This document shows, in pieces, positions 1 through 8,287 of a DNA stretch of 64,000 nucleotides. The notes beneath the pieces were generated by a model that searched no databases, was not told the DNA's origin, and saw only the letters and a program-made list of their open reading frames with translations. Source of the stretch: JAGNHS01 sp964609695 (GTDB taxonomy: Bacteria; Bdellovibrionota; UBA2428); contig CAZSSP010000003.1 of NCBI GenBank assembly GCA_964609695.1, positions 150,735 through 214,734 on the forward strand. Direction: 5' to 3'. How positions within the stretch are numbered: the first letter of the stretch is position 1; every line of letters begins with the position of its first letter. A program made the position numbers and the translations under genes.

Positions 1-372
1 AGCCTTTCTGGTGTGGGTTTAGGCATGGGCGATGTGGTTTTAAGTGATTTTCTGGATTTGCATAAGTTGTGGCCTGATTTGAATCAGAAAAATCAAATTT
101 TTATTTCATGCCCCGATGATCAATTCTACAATGATGTTTCTAAACTTGCCGTATCTCTGAGAGACTCCGATTTGTCCGTTATGACTTCATTGGGGTCTGG
201 ATCTTTTAAAAGTCAATTGAAGCAAGCCGATCGATTGGGCGTTCGCTGGATTATACTTTGGGGCGAAAATGAGAAAAAATCTAATCAAGTTTTAGTCAAA
301 GAGCTTTCCACCGGATCTCAAGATGCTGTTGATATCGGCCAATTGCTCCAGTGGTTTAAATCTCGTTGTTAA
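1..372 (+). CDS. hisS: Histidyl-tRNA synthetase, C-terminal part (5' end outside window)
   Basis: The reading frame is open from the first base, so this is the 3' end of a gene, 123 residues. It begins with a class II synthetase motif-3-like stretch (GLGMGDVVL). An alpha/beta anticodon-binding domain follows (FISCPDDQFYNDV, then QADRLGVRWIILWGE) and ends near the stop. This order matches the C-terminus of HisRS, which charges tRNA-His in the cytoplasm. An ATP-phosphoribosyltransferase regulatory subunit (HisZ) is less likely because HisZ lacks this anticodon-binding domain. It converges on the lipoprotein gene that follows, with a 22-base gap and no clear terminator. Confidence 0.7.
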   Translation, partial: SLSGVGLGMGDVVLSDFLDLHKLWPDLNQKNQIFISCPDDQFYNDVSKLAVSLRDSDLSVMTSLGSGSFKSQLKQADRLGVRWIILWGENEKKSNQVLVKELSTGSQDAVDIGQLLQWFKSRC

Positions 373-394
373 GAGATATCTTTCTACCGATTCA

Positions 395-1318
395 TTATTG
401 AAGGCGAAGTATACCAAAAGACACTTGAGATTGGTCGATAAAGTATTGTCCGTGAAGATGTCTCATGTAAGATTCAATGAAAGTTTGTTTAATAATGGAA
501 TCGCTATTTTTAATAAGTTGAGTCTTTACGAAATCAATATAAATAATGGCATTATCTGTATTCACCATATTGGCTAAATATGAAGATGGAACAGTGATGC
601 TTCCAGTGTTTGGTCCAATGCAAATGATAGGATCCGTTTGATAGTCAGCTAGAAGAAGTCTGACGAAGCCAGCGGAAGTGGCTCCGGAGTACTTTAATGT
701 AAAACCGGAATTTTTTTGAATCGTAATCATTTGGTTTGGGTCATAGCTTGGGCTTGGTATATTTTGATAGATTTCGCTGCCACTTTTAAGTTGAAGATTA
801 GATCCAGGACTTGGAATCGTGAAGTTTTGTCGGGTGTGGAGAACTCCGTTGATACCTTGGGTTTCAAAAGAATGAGTGCCGGGGCCAAGATAAAGATTAT
901 CAGAAACATAATAATCACCATTGGAGCCTTGTTGAGGATTAAAATTTAAAGCCGTTTCCCCTTGAGGCGTGATTAAAACTGAGCCGAAATTTAAAAATCG
1001 GGTCAAGGTGATTGGAGTGGTGGCATTGCTATAACTCGTGCATCCCATGCTAGGATTGGCAACGCTTGTGTAATCAGAATCATTGGTGGCCACAAAAGAT
1101 TTTCCAACAAAGCCCGAAAGTGCGTCTCTGAGTTCCATATCAAAGACGGGATGTTGAATAAATTTGAAGTTAACAATGACATTTGCGGTGATAGCGTCGC
1201 TTTCAATTTTTTTATCTTCTTCACTTTTGCTTGTTGTGATTGGATTTTTTACACGACATGCGATCAGAGTGACGAACAAACATGTGAATGAGAAGATTTT
1301 ATGAAATTTTCCGCGCAT
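395..1318 (-). CDS. Putative lipoprotein, function unknown
   Basis: 307 residues from the chosen ATG. The frame is open 17 codons further upstream, but the start at 1318 puts a short basic region, a hydrophobic stretch and the lipobox LIAC at the very N-terminus, as expected for an SPII-processed lipoprotein. No SD is clear at either start. After a charged linker (residues about 25-45) the mature protein looks beta-rich, with many Ser/Thr/Gly/Asn. No family was recognised. It is transcribed away from the lysine-rich small gene and towards the hisS remnant. Confidence 0.6.
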   Translation of the reverse strand: MRGKFHKIFSFTCLFVTLIACRVKNPITTSKSEEDKKIESDAITANVIVNFKFIQHPVFDMELRDALSGFVGKSFVATNDSDYTSVANPSMGCTSYSNATTPITLTRFLNFGSVLITPQGETALNFNPQQGSNGDYYVSDNLYLGPGTHSFETQGINGVLHTRQNFTIPSPGSNLQLKSGSEIYQNIPSPSYDPNQMITIQKNSGFTLKYSGATSAGFVRLLLADYQTDPIICIGPNTGSITVPSSYLANMVNTDNAIIYIDFVKTQLIKNSDSIIKQTFIESYMRHLHGQYFIDQSQVSFGILRLQ

Positions 1319-1511
1319 ATTTCTATTATAGATTGTCGTCAAAAGTGATTTCTCAAAGATTTTTGACATCCCATTTCAAAAAAATGACAAAAATCTACCA
1401 AGTATTGAGAAAAATTAAATTTGCTATTGCGCACAAGGCGAATGACACGTAAGGTTAGTAGAAGAAGAGAAAAAAATTTCTCTTCAAAATTTCCATAGGA
1501 GGGCCAAAAAG

Positions 1512-1592
1512 ATGGCAACTAAGAAGAAAGCAAAAAAGAAAGCAACTAAGAAAAAAGCGACTAAGAAGAAAGCTAAAAGTCGCAAAAAATAG
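1512..1592 (+). CDS. 26-residue lysine/alanine-rich small protein (histone H1-like tail)
   Basis: ATG GCA ACT AAG... encodes 26 residues built from Ala-Thr-Lys-Lys-Lys repeats and ending SRKK. A perfect AGGAGGG ribosome-binding site lies 8 bases upstream (1497-1503), and a strong hairpin terminator follows at 1648. An independent transcription unit with an ideal SD argues that this is a real gene. The composition resembles the C-terminal tails of bacterial histone H1-like (HctA/AlgP-type) proteins. Nucleic-acid binding is inferred from charge only. Confidence 0.6.
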   Translation: MATKKKAKKKATKKKATKKKAKSRKK

Positions 1593-1614
1593 GACCGTAA
1601 GGTCTTAGGTTGCA

Positions 1615-1642
1615 TTCCGGACTCCGATCGATCGGTCCGGAA
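1615..1642 (+). repeat. Inverted repeat in the 3' UTR of the lysine-rich gene
   Basis: TTCCGGAC (1615-1622) and GTCCGGAA (1635-1642) are perfect inverted arms. The loop nearly coincides with a second palindrome, CCGATCGATCGG (1624-1635). It lies between the stop codon of the 26-residue gene and its terminator, so the transcript would carry two adjacent hairpins. Confidence 0.5.
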
Positions 1643-1647
1643 CTTTA

Positions 1648-1682
1648 CCCCCGACTCTCACAAAGAGTCGGGGGTTTGTTTT
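1648..1682 (+). terminator. Intrinsic terminator after the lysine-rich gene
   Basis: An 11-bp perfect stem (CCCCCGACTCT at 1648-1658, AGAGTCGGGGG at 1664-1674) has a 5-base loop and is followed by TTTGTTTTTT. This is a canonical rho-independent terminator. Confidence 0.85.
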
Positions 1683-1782
1683 TTCAGCGTCGATAAAATG
1701 ACACTAAGATTTCTAATAAGAGCCTAATTGCTGGCTCAAAGACTTCTCTTCATGCTGATAGAATAGAAATTGAGCGAATTTA

Positions 1783-2751
1783 ATGAAGAGCTTCCCTGAA
1801 TTAATAAATCTACAAAAAGTCATTGATAGGGCTCCTTCGTTTGCACGTTTTAAAGTTTTACGTGAAATTGAGTTTGAGGCTTCGACATTTCCGATAATTT
1901 CTATGGAAATGGGTTCTGAAGATAAAAGTGTTCCTTGTTTTGGACTTTTTGGTGGAGTTCATGGTTTAGAGCGCATTGGTTCGCAGTTAATTATTAATTA
2001 TCTTGATGTTCTTTTTGAACAATTGAAATGGGATGAAGATTTAGCAGCGCAATTCTCTAAATGTAGGATTGTATCTATTCCGATTATTAATCCGGTGGGA
2101 ATGTCTAAAGGGTGGCGAAGTAACGTCAATGGTGTTGACCTCATGAGAAATGCACCCGGAGAATTCGATAAAAAGGTTTCCTTTTTAGTAGGTGGTCATC
2201 GAATCGGACGATGGTTGCCTTGGTATCGAGGACCGCAATCATCCCAAATGGAAGTTGAAGCTCAAGTTCTGGTGGATTTTGTAAAGGAGCAACTTTTTCC
2301 ATCAAGATTCAGCATGGCATTAGATGTTCATTCTGGCTTCGGACTTAAAGACCAGATTTGGTATCCCTTTGCTCGTTCTGAAGAAGCATTCCCACGAATG
2401 GATTTGGTCGAGAAGTTTAGAAATTTGCTCGATAAAAGTCATCCGAATCACATTTATGTTTTAGAGGCTCAATCTAAGAATTATACGACCAATGGTGATT
2501 TGTGGGATTATATATTCGATCAGTTCACCAATAGCTTTGGTCATGGGGATAAAGTTTTTTTACCTTGGACGTTAGAAATCGGTTCTTGGATTTGGATTAG
2601 AAAAAATCCGCTTCAAATGTTTTCATCAATGGGGCTTTTTAATCCAATTAAAGAACATAGATTCCGAAGAACTATGCGCCGACATCGTCACTTAATAGAT
2701 TTATTTTACTTAGCGACCAAAAATTACCAATCATGGCTAAAACAATATTAA
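1783..2751 (+). CDS. M14-family zinc carboxypeptidase-like protein
   Basis: 322 residues with no signal peptide. HxxE zinc-binding motif is GVHGLE (H60, E63). It is followed by NPVG and NGVDLMRN (about residues 103-123, matching the NPDG/NxDLNRN signature of M14 enzymes), a third-ligand-like DVHSG (H183) and a catalytic-glutamate-like TLEIGSW (E265). The family removes C-terminal residues from peptides or deacylates amino acids. The substrate cannot be told, but cell-wall peptide or amidated amino-acid cleavage is possible. The downstream hydrolase overlaps it by 19 bases, implying one operon. Confidence 0.75.
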   Translation: MKSFPELINLQKVIDRAPSFARFKVLREIEFEASTFPIISMEMGSEDKSVPCFGLFGGVHGLERIGSQLIINYLDVLFEQLKWDEDLAAQFSKCRIVSIPIINPVGMSKGWRSNVNGVDLMRNAPGEFDKKVSFLVGGHRIGRWLPWYRGPQSSQMEVEAQVLVDFVKEQLFPSRFSMALDVHSGFGLKDQIWYPFARSEEAFPRMDLVEKFRNLLDKSHPNHIYVLEAQSKNYTTNGDLWDYIFDQFTNSFGHGDKVFLPWTLEIGSWIWIRKNPLQMFSSMGLFNPIKEHRFRRTMRRHRHLIDLFYLATKNYQSWLKQY

Positions 2752-3521
2752 AAAAACCTAAAATAAAGGCCTTATTGCTTCGTGGACTTGTGCGTGAGCA
2801 AAAACATTGGGGAGATTTTGTTAAATACTGGCGAGAAGTTTTGCCTGAGCATGAGGTGCATTTACTGGATTTGCCTGGAATTGGAACTGAAAGACGTAGA
2901 GCATCACCTTTTACGATTGAAGCCATTACTGATGATATTCGTAATCGATGGCTTAAGTTAAAGAAAGACGACGATGACTGTTGGATTCTCTTTACTTTGT
3001 CTTTGGGGTCAATGGTAGCTTTAGATTGGGCTTCTCGATATCCAGAAGATTTTAAGCAAATCACAATTATGAACACAAGCGCTGCCAATACATCTCCAGT
3101 TTGGAAGCGCTTAAAGTTAAGGAATCTTCCGAATATAATTAAAGTAGCTCTAGAAAAGAATGCTTTTAAAAAGGAAATGCAAATTCTGAAGTTAACAACA
3201 AATTTGCTGGAGAATCCTGAAGCCTTGGCCCAAACGTGGTCCAAACATGTTCTACCCAAGAATAGAATGAGGGCATTGGCTTTGGCTCAATTGTTAGCAG
3301 CGCTTAGATTTAGAGCCCCTCGCTTTTTAGTTCCTAAACTAACAGTTTTTGTTGGATTGAAAGATCGATTTGTAGACCCCTCATGCACTGAAGTATTAGC
3401 CCAACGATACGGCGTTATTGCTCATCGTCACCCCGATGCAGGTCACGACATGTGTTTGGACACGCCTCTTTGGGTTTTAAAAGTTCTTCAAGAAGAGTTG
3501 GATCAAATTTCTCTGGCCTAA
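2733..3521 (+). CDS. Alpha/beta-hydrolase fold protein
   Basis: 262 residues. The nucleophile elbow is TLSLGS (S90, with the usual first Gly replaced by Thr). The acid is in GLKDRF (D211) and the histidine in DAGHDMC (H238). An N-terminal LLLRGLVREQKHW segment forms the oxyanion-hole strand. Esterase, lipase or thioesterase activity is expected; the substrate is unknown. It overlaps the upstream peptidase gene by 19 bases and lacks its own SD, so translation is probably coupled. The next gene is convergent 3 bases away. Confidence 0.75.
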   Translation: MAKTILKKPKIKALLLRGLVREQKHWGDFVKYWREVLPEHEVHLLDLPGIGTERRRASPFTIEAITDDIRNRWLKLKKDDDDCWILFTLSLGSMVALDWASRYPEDFKQITIMNTSAANTSPVWKRLKLRNLPNIIKVALEKNAFKKEMQILKLTTNLLENPEALAQTWSKHVLPKNRMRALALAQLLAALRFRAPRFLVPKLTVFVGLKDRFVDPSCTEVLAQRYGVIAHRHPDAGHDMCLDTPLWVLKVLQEELDQISLA

Positions 3522-3524
3522 CTA

Positions 3525-4484
3525 TTAGCCTTTGCCTTTTTCTTTCATAAGCTTTTTAGCGGCAATTTTGGGGGCTATAGCCATGGCGATAATGAAAATG
3601 CTTTTAAGATCATTTTCACTTGGAATAGTGCTTTTGCTTCCTAGTCTTACGTTGAGGGTGCCAACCGTTCTGTTTCTGTGTCTGATGGGAAGGACGGCTA
3701 GGCCAGAAATTTCAATGTCTTTGACTTTTCCTTTGATTTCTTGAGTGAGAGGGTTCGAATTCACGTCGCGGATAAAAATAATATTACTTTTCAGTAAAAC
3801 TTCGCGAACTTCAGGATAGCGATCGAGATCAACCTCTTTATTTTTAAAACTTTCACTATCAGAGCTACAGATGACTGTGGCTGCGCTGTCTTCAAGGCTC
3901 GCCATCATAATATTCACGCGAGTGGCAGACGAGTAGTCGGAAATTCTTCTTAGACATTCAAAAAGTGCTTTTTGCGTATCTTCAAATTCGGCTAGAATTC
4001 TTTGGCATTCGTAAATTAAGCTAAAGCATCCCTTGAGCTCGTTTTCGTCGACTTCGAGATTATCGATATCGAAGACATCTTTGTCTTGGAATTGAAAACG
4101 GAGTCGCTCGAGAACTAATTTTGTATCAAAGGGCTCAATAATAAAGTCTGTAGCCCCAGCGCTTATGCATTTTTTAATATTTTCTTCGGAGTAATGAGAG
4201 GTCACGACAATAATTTTGGTGTCGTTTCCCTTTTTTAAATTGGTAATTTCTCGGATTAACGAAATGTTGCTAGAGCTAGACATGAAAAGATTTATGATGA
4301 TGAGTGAAGGTTGAAAATTTAATACAGTGTTAATGGCATTTTGTTTGTCGTTAACGGCTTGAACAACCCAGTCTTCTTTTTCAAGTTCCTTTATGAGATC
4401 TTGATATTTGTGCATTGAATTGTCGAAGATGACGACTCTTTTTACAGTTCGGGATAATTTTCTCGTCGTTGCCAAGTTTTGCAT
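3525..4484 (-). CDS. Degenerate receiver domain fused to a GAF-like domain
   Basis: 319 residues. Residues about 15-130 follow the CheY fold in sequence order, but the phospho-acceptor position is Asn (LIIINLF, N65), the conserved Lys is Glu (IIEPF, E117), and only one of the acidic pair is present (IFDNS, D21). The switch Thr/Ser remains (VVTSH). Residues about 155-310 resemble a GAF sensory domain. It is therefore a phosphorylation-independent pseudo-receiver, probably a ligand- or protein-binding regulator. The gene diverges from rlmH with start codons 18 bases apart. Confidence 0.7.
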   Translation of the reverse strand: MQNLATTRKLSRTVKRVVIFDNSMHKYQDLIKELEKEDWVVQAVNDKQNAINTVLNFQPSLIIINLFMSSSSNISLIREITNLKKGNDTKIIVVTSHYSEENIKKCISAGATDFIIEPFDTKLVLERLRFQFQDKDVFDIDNLEVDENELKGCFSLIYECQRILAEFEDTQKALFECLRRISDYSSATRVNIMMASLEDSAATVICSSDSESFKNKEVDLDRYPEVREVLLKSNIIFIRDVNSNPLTQEIKGKVKDIEISGLAVLPIRHRNRTVGTLNVRLGSKSTIPSENDLKSIFIIAMAIAPKIAAKKLMKEKGKG

Positions 4485-4489
4485 ATAAT
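4484..4489 (+). promoter_or_regulatory. -10 element (TATAAT) for rlmH
   Basis: A perfect TATAAT ends 13 bases before the rlmH ATG. No convincing -35 and no SD are visible, so the leader would be only about 6 bases long. Confidence 0.4.
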
Positions 4490-4502
4490 CTATTGTCGCC
4501 TT

Positions 4503-4958
4503 ATGAAAACAAACTTTATTTTGCTTTGGTCAGAAAAAACTAAAAAGGAGCACAGGAATCCTTTTAAGCAAAGTTCTTACCAAGACTTATTCTCAGATTA
4601 TATCTTGCGAGCTGGAAAGTTTAGTCCTGCGACTGTCAAAGTGATGGCTCGAGAAGAGTTTAAATCTCTAAAAGGAACTTTGTGGCTCTGTGATACTTCT
4701 CCGAGTGCCAAGATGTTGACTTCGGAAGCCTTAGCAAAAAAAATTGAGAATGCACAGGTCCATGGAGTGTCCATATTAAATATTGCCATTGGCCCTCATG
4801 ACGGATTCAGCGATGAGGATAGAAAGCGCGCCGATTGGCTTTGGTCTTTTGGGGCCCTTACGCTTCCCCATGAACTGGCAGCAGTTATTGCCGCCGAACA
4901 AATATATAGAGCCTGGACAATAATCAAACGTCATCCCTATCACCTGGGTCATAAGTAG
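4503..4958 (+). CDS. rlmH: 23S rRNA (pseudouridine1915-N3)-methyltransferase
   Basis: 151 residues from the ATG at 4503; the family is usually about 155. The SPOUT C-terminal signature is clear: IGPHDG (usual IGGADG), LTLPHELAAVIAAEQIYRAW, and the terminal HPYHLGHK. RlmH methylates pseudouridine 1915 in helix 69 of 23S rRNA using SAM. An in-frame upstream ATG at 4479 lies before the TATAAT box and would add eight residues, so the later start is preferred. It stands alone between a divergent regulator and the L,D-transpeptidase. Confidence 0.88.
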   Translation: MKTNFILLWSEKTKKEHRNPFKQSSYQDLFSDYILRAGKFSPATVKVMAREEFKSLKGTLWLCDTSPSAKMLTSEALAKKIENAQVHGVSILNIAIGPHDGFSDEDRKRADWLWSFGALTLPHELAAVIAAEQIYRAWTIIKRHPYHLGHK

Positions 4959-5081
4959 CTGTTCTCCTTTTTTGACGTGGAGAGTCTTCTTTAATTTTCT
5001 TACATCAATCAATGCTTCTTGAAGCCAATTCTCCACTCCATTAATTCCAAGACCTTCTAGAGTGTGAGAAAGGGATTTAAA

Positions 5082-5918
5082 ATGCAGAAGAAGTTTTTAA
5101 CAGTTTTTAGTGTTTTCATATTTGGTTTTGTTGCTTTTGCCAGAGCAGAGGCACCAGTGAAGGATGTGGAAGATGGTTTGAACGATCCCTATCCTACAGA
5201 TCCAAATTTTGATGATTATGATTTTGATGCTGAAGATTCTAGCGATCTACCAAAGTTTAATACTAAATATTTTCAAGAGAAAATTGCCCGAGAATTCGAG
5301 TCTGCTGATAAGGCTTTTCCCGTTCTTTTTGAGTTTTTAAAGAAAAAAACTAAGGAGCTTCCTGAAATTTCTACTCAGGCAGTAGATGCCAGTAATTTAG
5401 ATATTGAAGTTTTTAAGCGGCCTAAAGATTTTCCAGAATTTTTAGTATTGCGATCAGGAGGCCAGGCTTTAATGGTTGCAGTCGTTTCAACGGCTAGAGG
5501 TGGAAAGGCCACTCCGTCTGGACGTTTCAGAGGGTTTCATTATCGTAATAAAACTCATCGATCTTCTAAATATCATCAATCGCCTATGCCTTATGCGCAG
5601 TTTTTTAATGGAAACATAGCTTTCCACGGAATTGATGAAAAATATTATCCAAATTTGGGCGGACCTGCTTCAGCGGGTTGTGTGCGTATTCAAGTGGCGG
5701 ATGCAAAAAAACTTTGGGATTTTGTAAATCGTTATGGACGTGATGCTTTCGAAACACAAGTTCATCCTTCTGGAACAGATACTTTTAAGAATGCTGATGA
5801 TTATGAAGTTCTAGTTCGAGCGGTGAACAAAAGTCTTCAAGAGCGAGATGCGGCTTATGCAGTTTTTGCTAAAAGTGGAATTCGAAGCCCAGAATGGCCT
5901 TCGGGATATTTCAAATAA
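5082..5918 (+). CDS. L,D-transpeptidase (YkuD domain), exported
   Basis: 278 residues from the ATG at 5082, which has a GAAAGGGA SD; the frame also opens at a GTG six codons earlier. A signal peptide (KKFLTVFSVFIFGFVAFARA) is followed by an acidic linker (Asp-rich, residues about 30-60). The YkuD catalytic motif is AFHGIDE followed by PASAGCVRI, with the nucleophilic Cys. These enzymes make 3-3 peptidoglycan cross-links or attach proteins to peptidoglycan in the periplasm; predatory bacteria also use them on prey wall. Which role applies here cannot be decided from sequence. Confidence 0.88.
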   Translation: MQKKFLTVFSVFIFGFVAFARAEAPVKDVEDGLNDPYPTDPNFDDYDFDAEDSSDLPKFNTKYFQEKIAREFESADKAFPVLFEFLKKKTKELPEISTQAVDASNLDIEVFKRPKDFPEFLVLRSGGQALMVAVVSTARGGKATPSGRFRGFHYRNKTHRSSKYHQSPMPYAQFFNGNIAFHGIDEKYYPNLGGPASAGCVRIQVADAKKLWDFVNRYGRDAFETQVHPSGTDTFKNADDYEVLVRAVNKSLQERDAAYAVFAKSGIRSPEWPSGYFK

Positions 5919-5944
5919 TTTAAACTCTATTGAATTTTAAATTA

Positions 5945-5985
5945 AAAAAGCCTTCCCCCCGTTAAAGGGAGAAGGCTTTTTTGTT
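5945..5985. terminator. Bidirectional intrinsic terminator
   Basis: AAAAAGCCTTC (5945-5955) pairs with GAAGGCTTTTT (5971-5981). An inner CCC/GGG extends the stem, and A and T tracts lie on the two sides. It serves the L,D-transpeptidase on the plus strand and the convergent gene ending at 6004. Confidence 0.8.
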
Positions 5986-6003
5986 TCAATAATTTTAAAG
6001 CGA

Positions 6004-6540
6004 TTATTTTGAAAAAGCTAAGCTGTTAGCATCAGGAATGGGCGAACCTTTTTTGGCTAAACGATAAGAGATGATAGGGTTCTTCTCACCTTTAACTGCA
6101 CATTGATAAGCGCGGTTATAAACACTGATATCTTTAGCAACAGTGGTGCAGTTTAAAAGAGTGCTTTGAAATCCTGAGGCACTGACAAGTTCAACAGTAA
6201 AATCTAATCCATCGTTTTTTACCCAAGCATCATTAATGTCGAGTTTTACATCGAGAGGTAGATTGTCTCCTTTATGGAGAGCCCAGCTACTGTTTTTTCC
6301 AAGTTCCATTTCGTATTTTTTATTAAAGGTCACTCGAATGAATACTTTCTCTTGAGAATTCAGACGGCTTGAAGGATCTAATCCAAGGTTTTGGATATGA
6401 AGCTCATAAGTGTTTTCAGCTCCAGAGGGGCGACGGTTAGCACTTTGATCGAGAACATGTGTTGTCGTTAAAGTGAGGCTAATGCCCAATAAGAGTGTTG
6501 ATACAAAAAAGGTGTCTATGTGAGTTAATAATTTTTTCAT
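6004..6540 (-). CDS. Exported protein of unknown function
   Basis: 178 residues from the ATG at 6540 (MKKLLTHIDTFF). One hydrophobic N-terminal segment acts as a signal peptide or anchor (VSTLLLGISLTL). The rest alternates short polar and hydrophobic strands and looks like a small beta domain. It has two cysteines (LLNCTT and AYQCAVK). No family was recognised. It is the last of a run of minus-strand exported proteins. Confidence 0.6.
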   Translation of the reverse strand: MKKLLTHIDTFFVSTLLLGISLTLTTTHVLDQSANRRPSGAENTYELHIQNLGLDPSSRLNSQEKVFIRVTFNKKYEMELGKNSSWALHKGDNLPLDVKLDINDAWVKNDGLDFTVELVSASGFQSTLLNCTTVAKDISVYNRAYQCAVKGEKNPIISYRLAKKGSPIPDANSLAFSK

Positions 6541-6643
6541 ACATAGAATAGATTGCAAAAGCCAAGCCAACCAGAATTCAGTAGTTTATAGAGAGACTTA
6601 TCTCTAAACGGGCGCATTTCGCCAACGACTGTCTAAACTTTAA

Positions 6644-7939
6644 TCACTTTAGGGGAGCATCAAATAAAGTTTGGGGCTCAGAAATTTCATGAGGCTTTAT
6701 AGCAGGTGGGCGCTTTTGTGCGGCTCTTTTTTCTGCGCTCTCGAAGATTTGACTGATTTGGTTTTCAATAACAGCTCTTTTAATCCCGCTACTATCGCTA
6801 CGCCACATTTCAAGTAACGACCTCAATGTTTGCTTATCTTCATTGGATAAAATGGCATTTTTTTCTTTGATGACTTTTTCAATATCGACAGGCTTAAAGC
6901 TTGTTTGAGTAATTGTTAACATTGGGTCGGGAAATGGGGGATTGAGTTTGGCGTAAGTCCAACTGCCACCGACCATTAGAGCTGCGGCTAGGGCCGTTAC
7001 TATGGGGCGCCACACTCTGTGGTTTTGGGCGATTTGAGCGTGCGCTAATATTCTAGGCGCAATGACTTGTTTTCGATATCCAGCTTCAACTTCAAAAAGA
7101 TTTTTTTCATGGGCTTGGGCATCTAATAAAAGGCGTTCGAAGGAATCATAGTCAGCCTGATTCCATACGTGTTTTAAATAAAATTTATAGTTAGATTTAA
7201 AGAGCAGCATCAAAATTCGATGAGTGTAGGACTTGGGGGGATTTTCAGAGAGAGTGTCTTTAGCGGCTTCCCATTCTATGGGGTATTGAGGGAAATAGTT
7301 CTTCAAACCCCTCACTACAGAGTAGAAATGAAGTTCTCCTTGAGTGTAAGCATCGGCCACTCTGGCGGCGTAGGTGCGAGTGTTTTTAGAAAGGGGAAGT
7401 CTAAAAAATTCGCCTTTGCGGGCGACACTGAGAGTGTAAAAATCTGCAATCGATCTAGAAAAACTTCGAATATCGCGAAGTATTTGACCAAGGCTTTGTG
7501 TGCCTTCTCGAGGCCATTTCACTATGAGTTGTCGTTTGGAGTAGCTTAAACGAGTTTCAACCTGGCTGATGTCTTCAGTTTTGAAAACAACGCTGAGACC
7601 AATTTGTGGATAGCGACTTAAATGTCGAGAGAGACTCCACTCATAATTTGGGTTGAGTGCATCGGCCATAGCCAAAAGGCTCTCGACTCCAGTCGGATGA
7701 TTGTTTTTGAGTTCACTAAGAACATCTGCTTCGTTAAGCGACGTTCTTTCGCGGAAAAAGATATTCCATTTATGAAAGGAACTTTCGTAATTTTCTTGAT
7801 TATAGTTTTTTAAATGTGGGGTGAGCGTGGAAAGTTCGGACTCACAAGTAGGATTAGCTGAAGCTTGGGCTCCAAACTGAGGCGTAAGAATGAGTAGGCT
7901 TAAACCTAGGGCTATAATCTTCACGGTGCCGCGTAGCAT
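6644..7939 (-). CDS. Exported, membrane-anchored protein of unknown function
   Basis: 431 residues from the ATG at 7939. The frame is open 26 codons further, but the chosen start places a signal peptide at the N-terminus (IIALGLSLLILTPQFGAQASA). The middle is helical and rich in Tyr, Arg and Leu. A second hydrophobic stretch near residues 325-345 (IVTALAAALMVGGSW) could cross the membrane and leave a charged helical tail of about 85 residues. No family was recognised. Confidence 0.6.
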   Translation of the reverse strand: MLRGTVKIIALGLSLLILTPQFGAQASANPTCESELSTLTPHLKNYNQENYESSFHKWNIFFRERTSLNEADVLSELKNNHPTGVESLLAMADALNPNYEWSLSRHLSRYPQIGLSVVFKTEDISQVETRLSYSKRQLIVKWPREGTQSLGQILRDIRSFSRSIADFYTLSVARKGEFFRLPLSKNTRTYAARVADAYTQGELHFYSVVRGLKNYFPQYPIEWEAAKDTLSENPPKSYTHRILMLLFKSNYKFYLKHVWNQADYDSFERLLLDAQAHEKNLFEVEAGYRKQVIAPRILAHAQIAQNHRVWRPIVTALAAALMVGGSWTYAKLNPPFPDPMLTITQTSFKPVDIEKVIKEKNAILSNEDKQTLRSLLEMWRSDSSGIKRAVIENQISQIFESAEKRAAQKRPPAIKPHEISEPQTLFDAPLK

Positions 7940-8017
7940 TATACGGAATTTAAATTTAGGCAAGTCTTCTTTTAAAAAAAGCTCTTGAGAATGAAATATT
8001 TTCAATAAAATCATCAA

Positions 8018-8045
8018 AATTTTAGGGTCTATACCCTATAAAATT
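8018..8045 (-). terminator. Hairpin at the 3' end of the 66-residue gene
   Basis: AATTTTAGGGT and ACCC-TATAAAATT form a bulged stem with a 4-base loop. On the minus strand the stem is followed by TTTTGATG. It overlaps the stop codon of the upstream small gene. Confidence 0.5.
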
Positions 8046-8244
8046 AGTCGATGGCCTTTTGAATTTCTTTAAGTGCATTGAGGTGGCGTTGGTCGATGGG
8101 TTCCAAAGGATGTTGGGCGTTTTCAATATCTTGCTGTTTTGAGTTGGCAATGTCGCGAGCGACTTGGTCGTGTGTTTCTTTTTGAGTGAAATGAAGTGCA
8201 ATCGCTAGAGTGCTCACACAAAGTAACCAGCCCAATTTATGCAT
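8044..8244 (-). CDS. Small membrane-anchored protein (66 aa)
   Basis: The ATG at 8244 has a GGGGGGAT SD at a suitable distance. The frame continues upstream without an SD. The N-terminal helix (LGWLLCVSTLAIALHF) is a single membrane anchor or uncleaved signal, followed by a hydrophilic helical tail rich in Gln, Asp and His. Function is unknown. It follows the von Willebrand A lipoprotein gene after 43 bases and is probably co-transcribed with it. Confidence 0.55.
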   Translation of the reverse strand: MHKLGWLLCVSTLAIALHFTQKETHDQVARDIANSKQQDIENAQHPLEPIDQRHLNALKEIQKAID

Positions 8245-8287
8245 CACAAAATCCCCCCAAATTGGCCTATCATTAGGCCAATGATTT

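Noticed and set aside
4776..5036. Minus-strand 86-residue frame overlapping rlmH
   Set aside because: It lies mostly antisense to the well-supported rlmH gene, has no domain pattern and no SD; treated as a shadow frame.
6589..6608. TTTATAGAGA / TCTCTAAA hairpin as a terminator
   Set aside because: The stem is short and bulged, with no T run on the strand where it would be needed.
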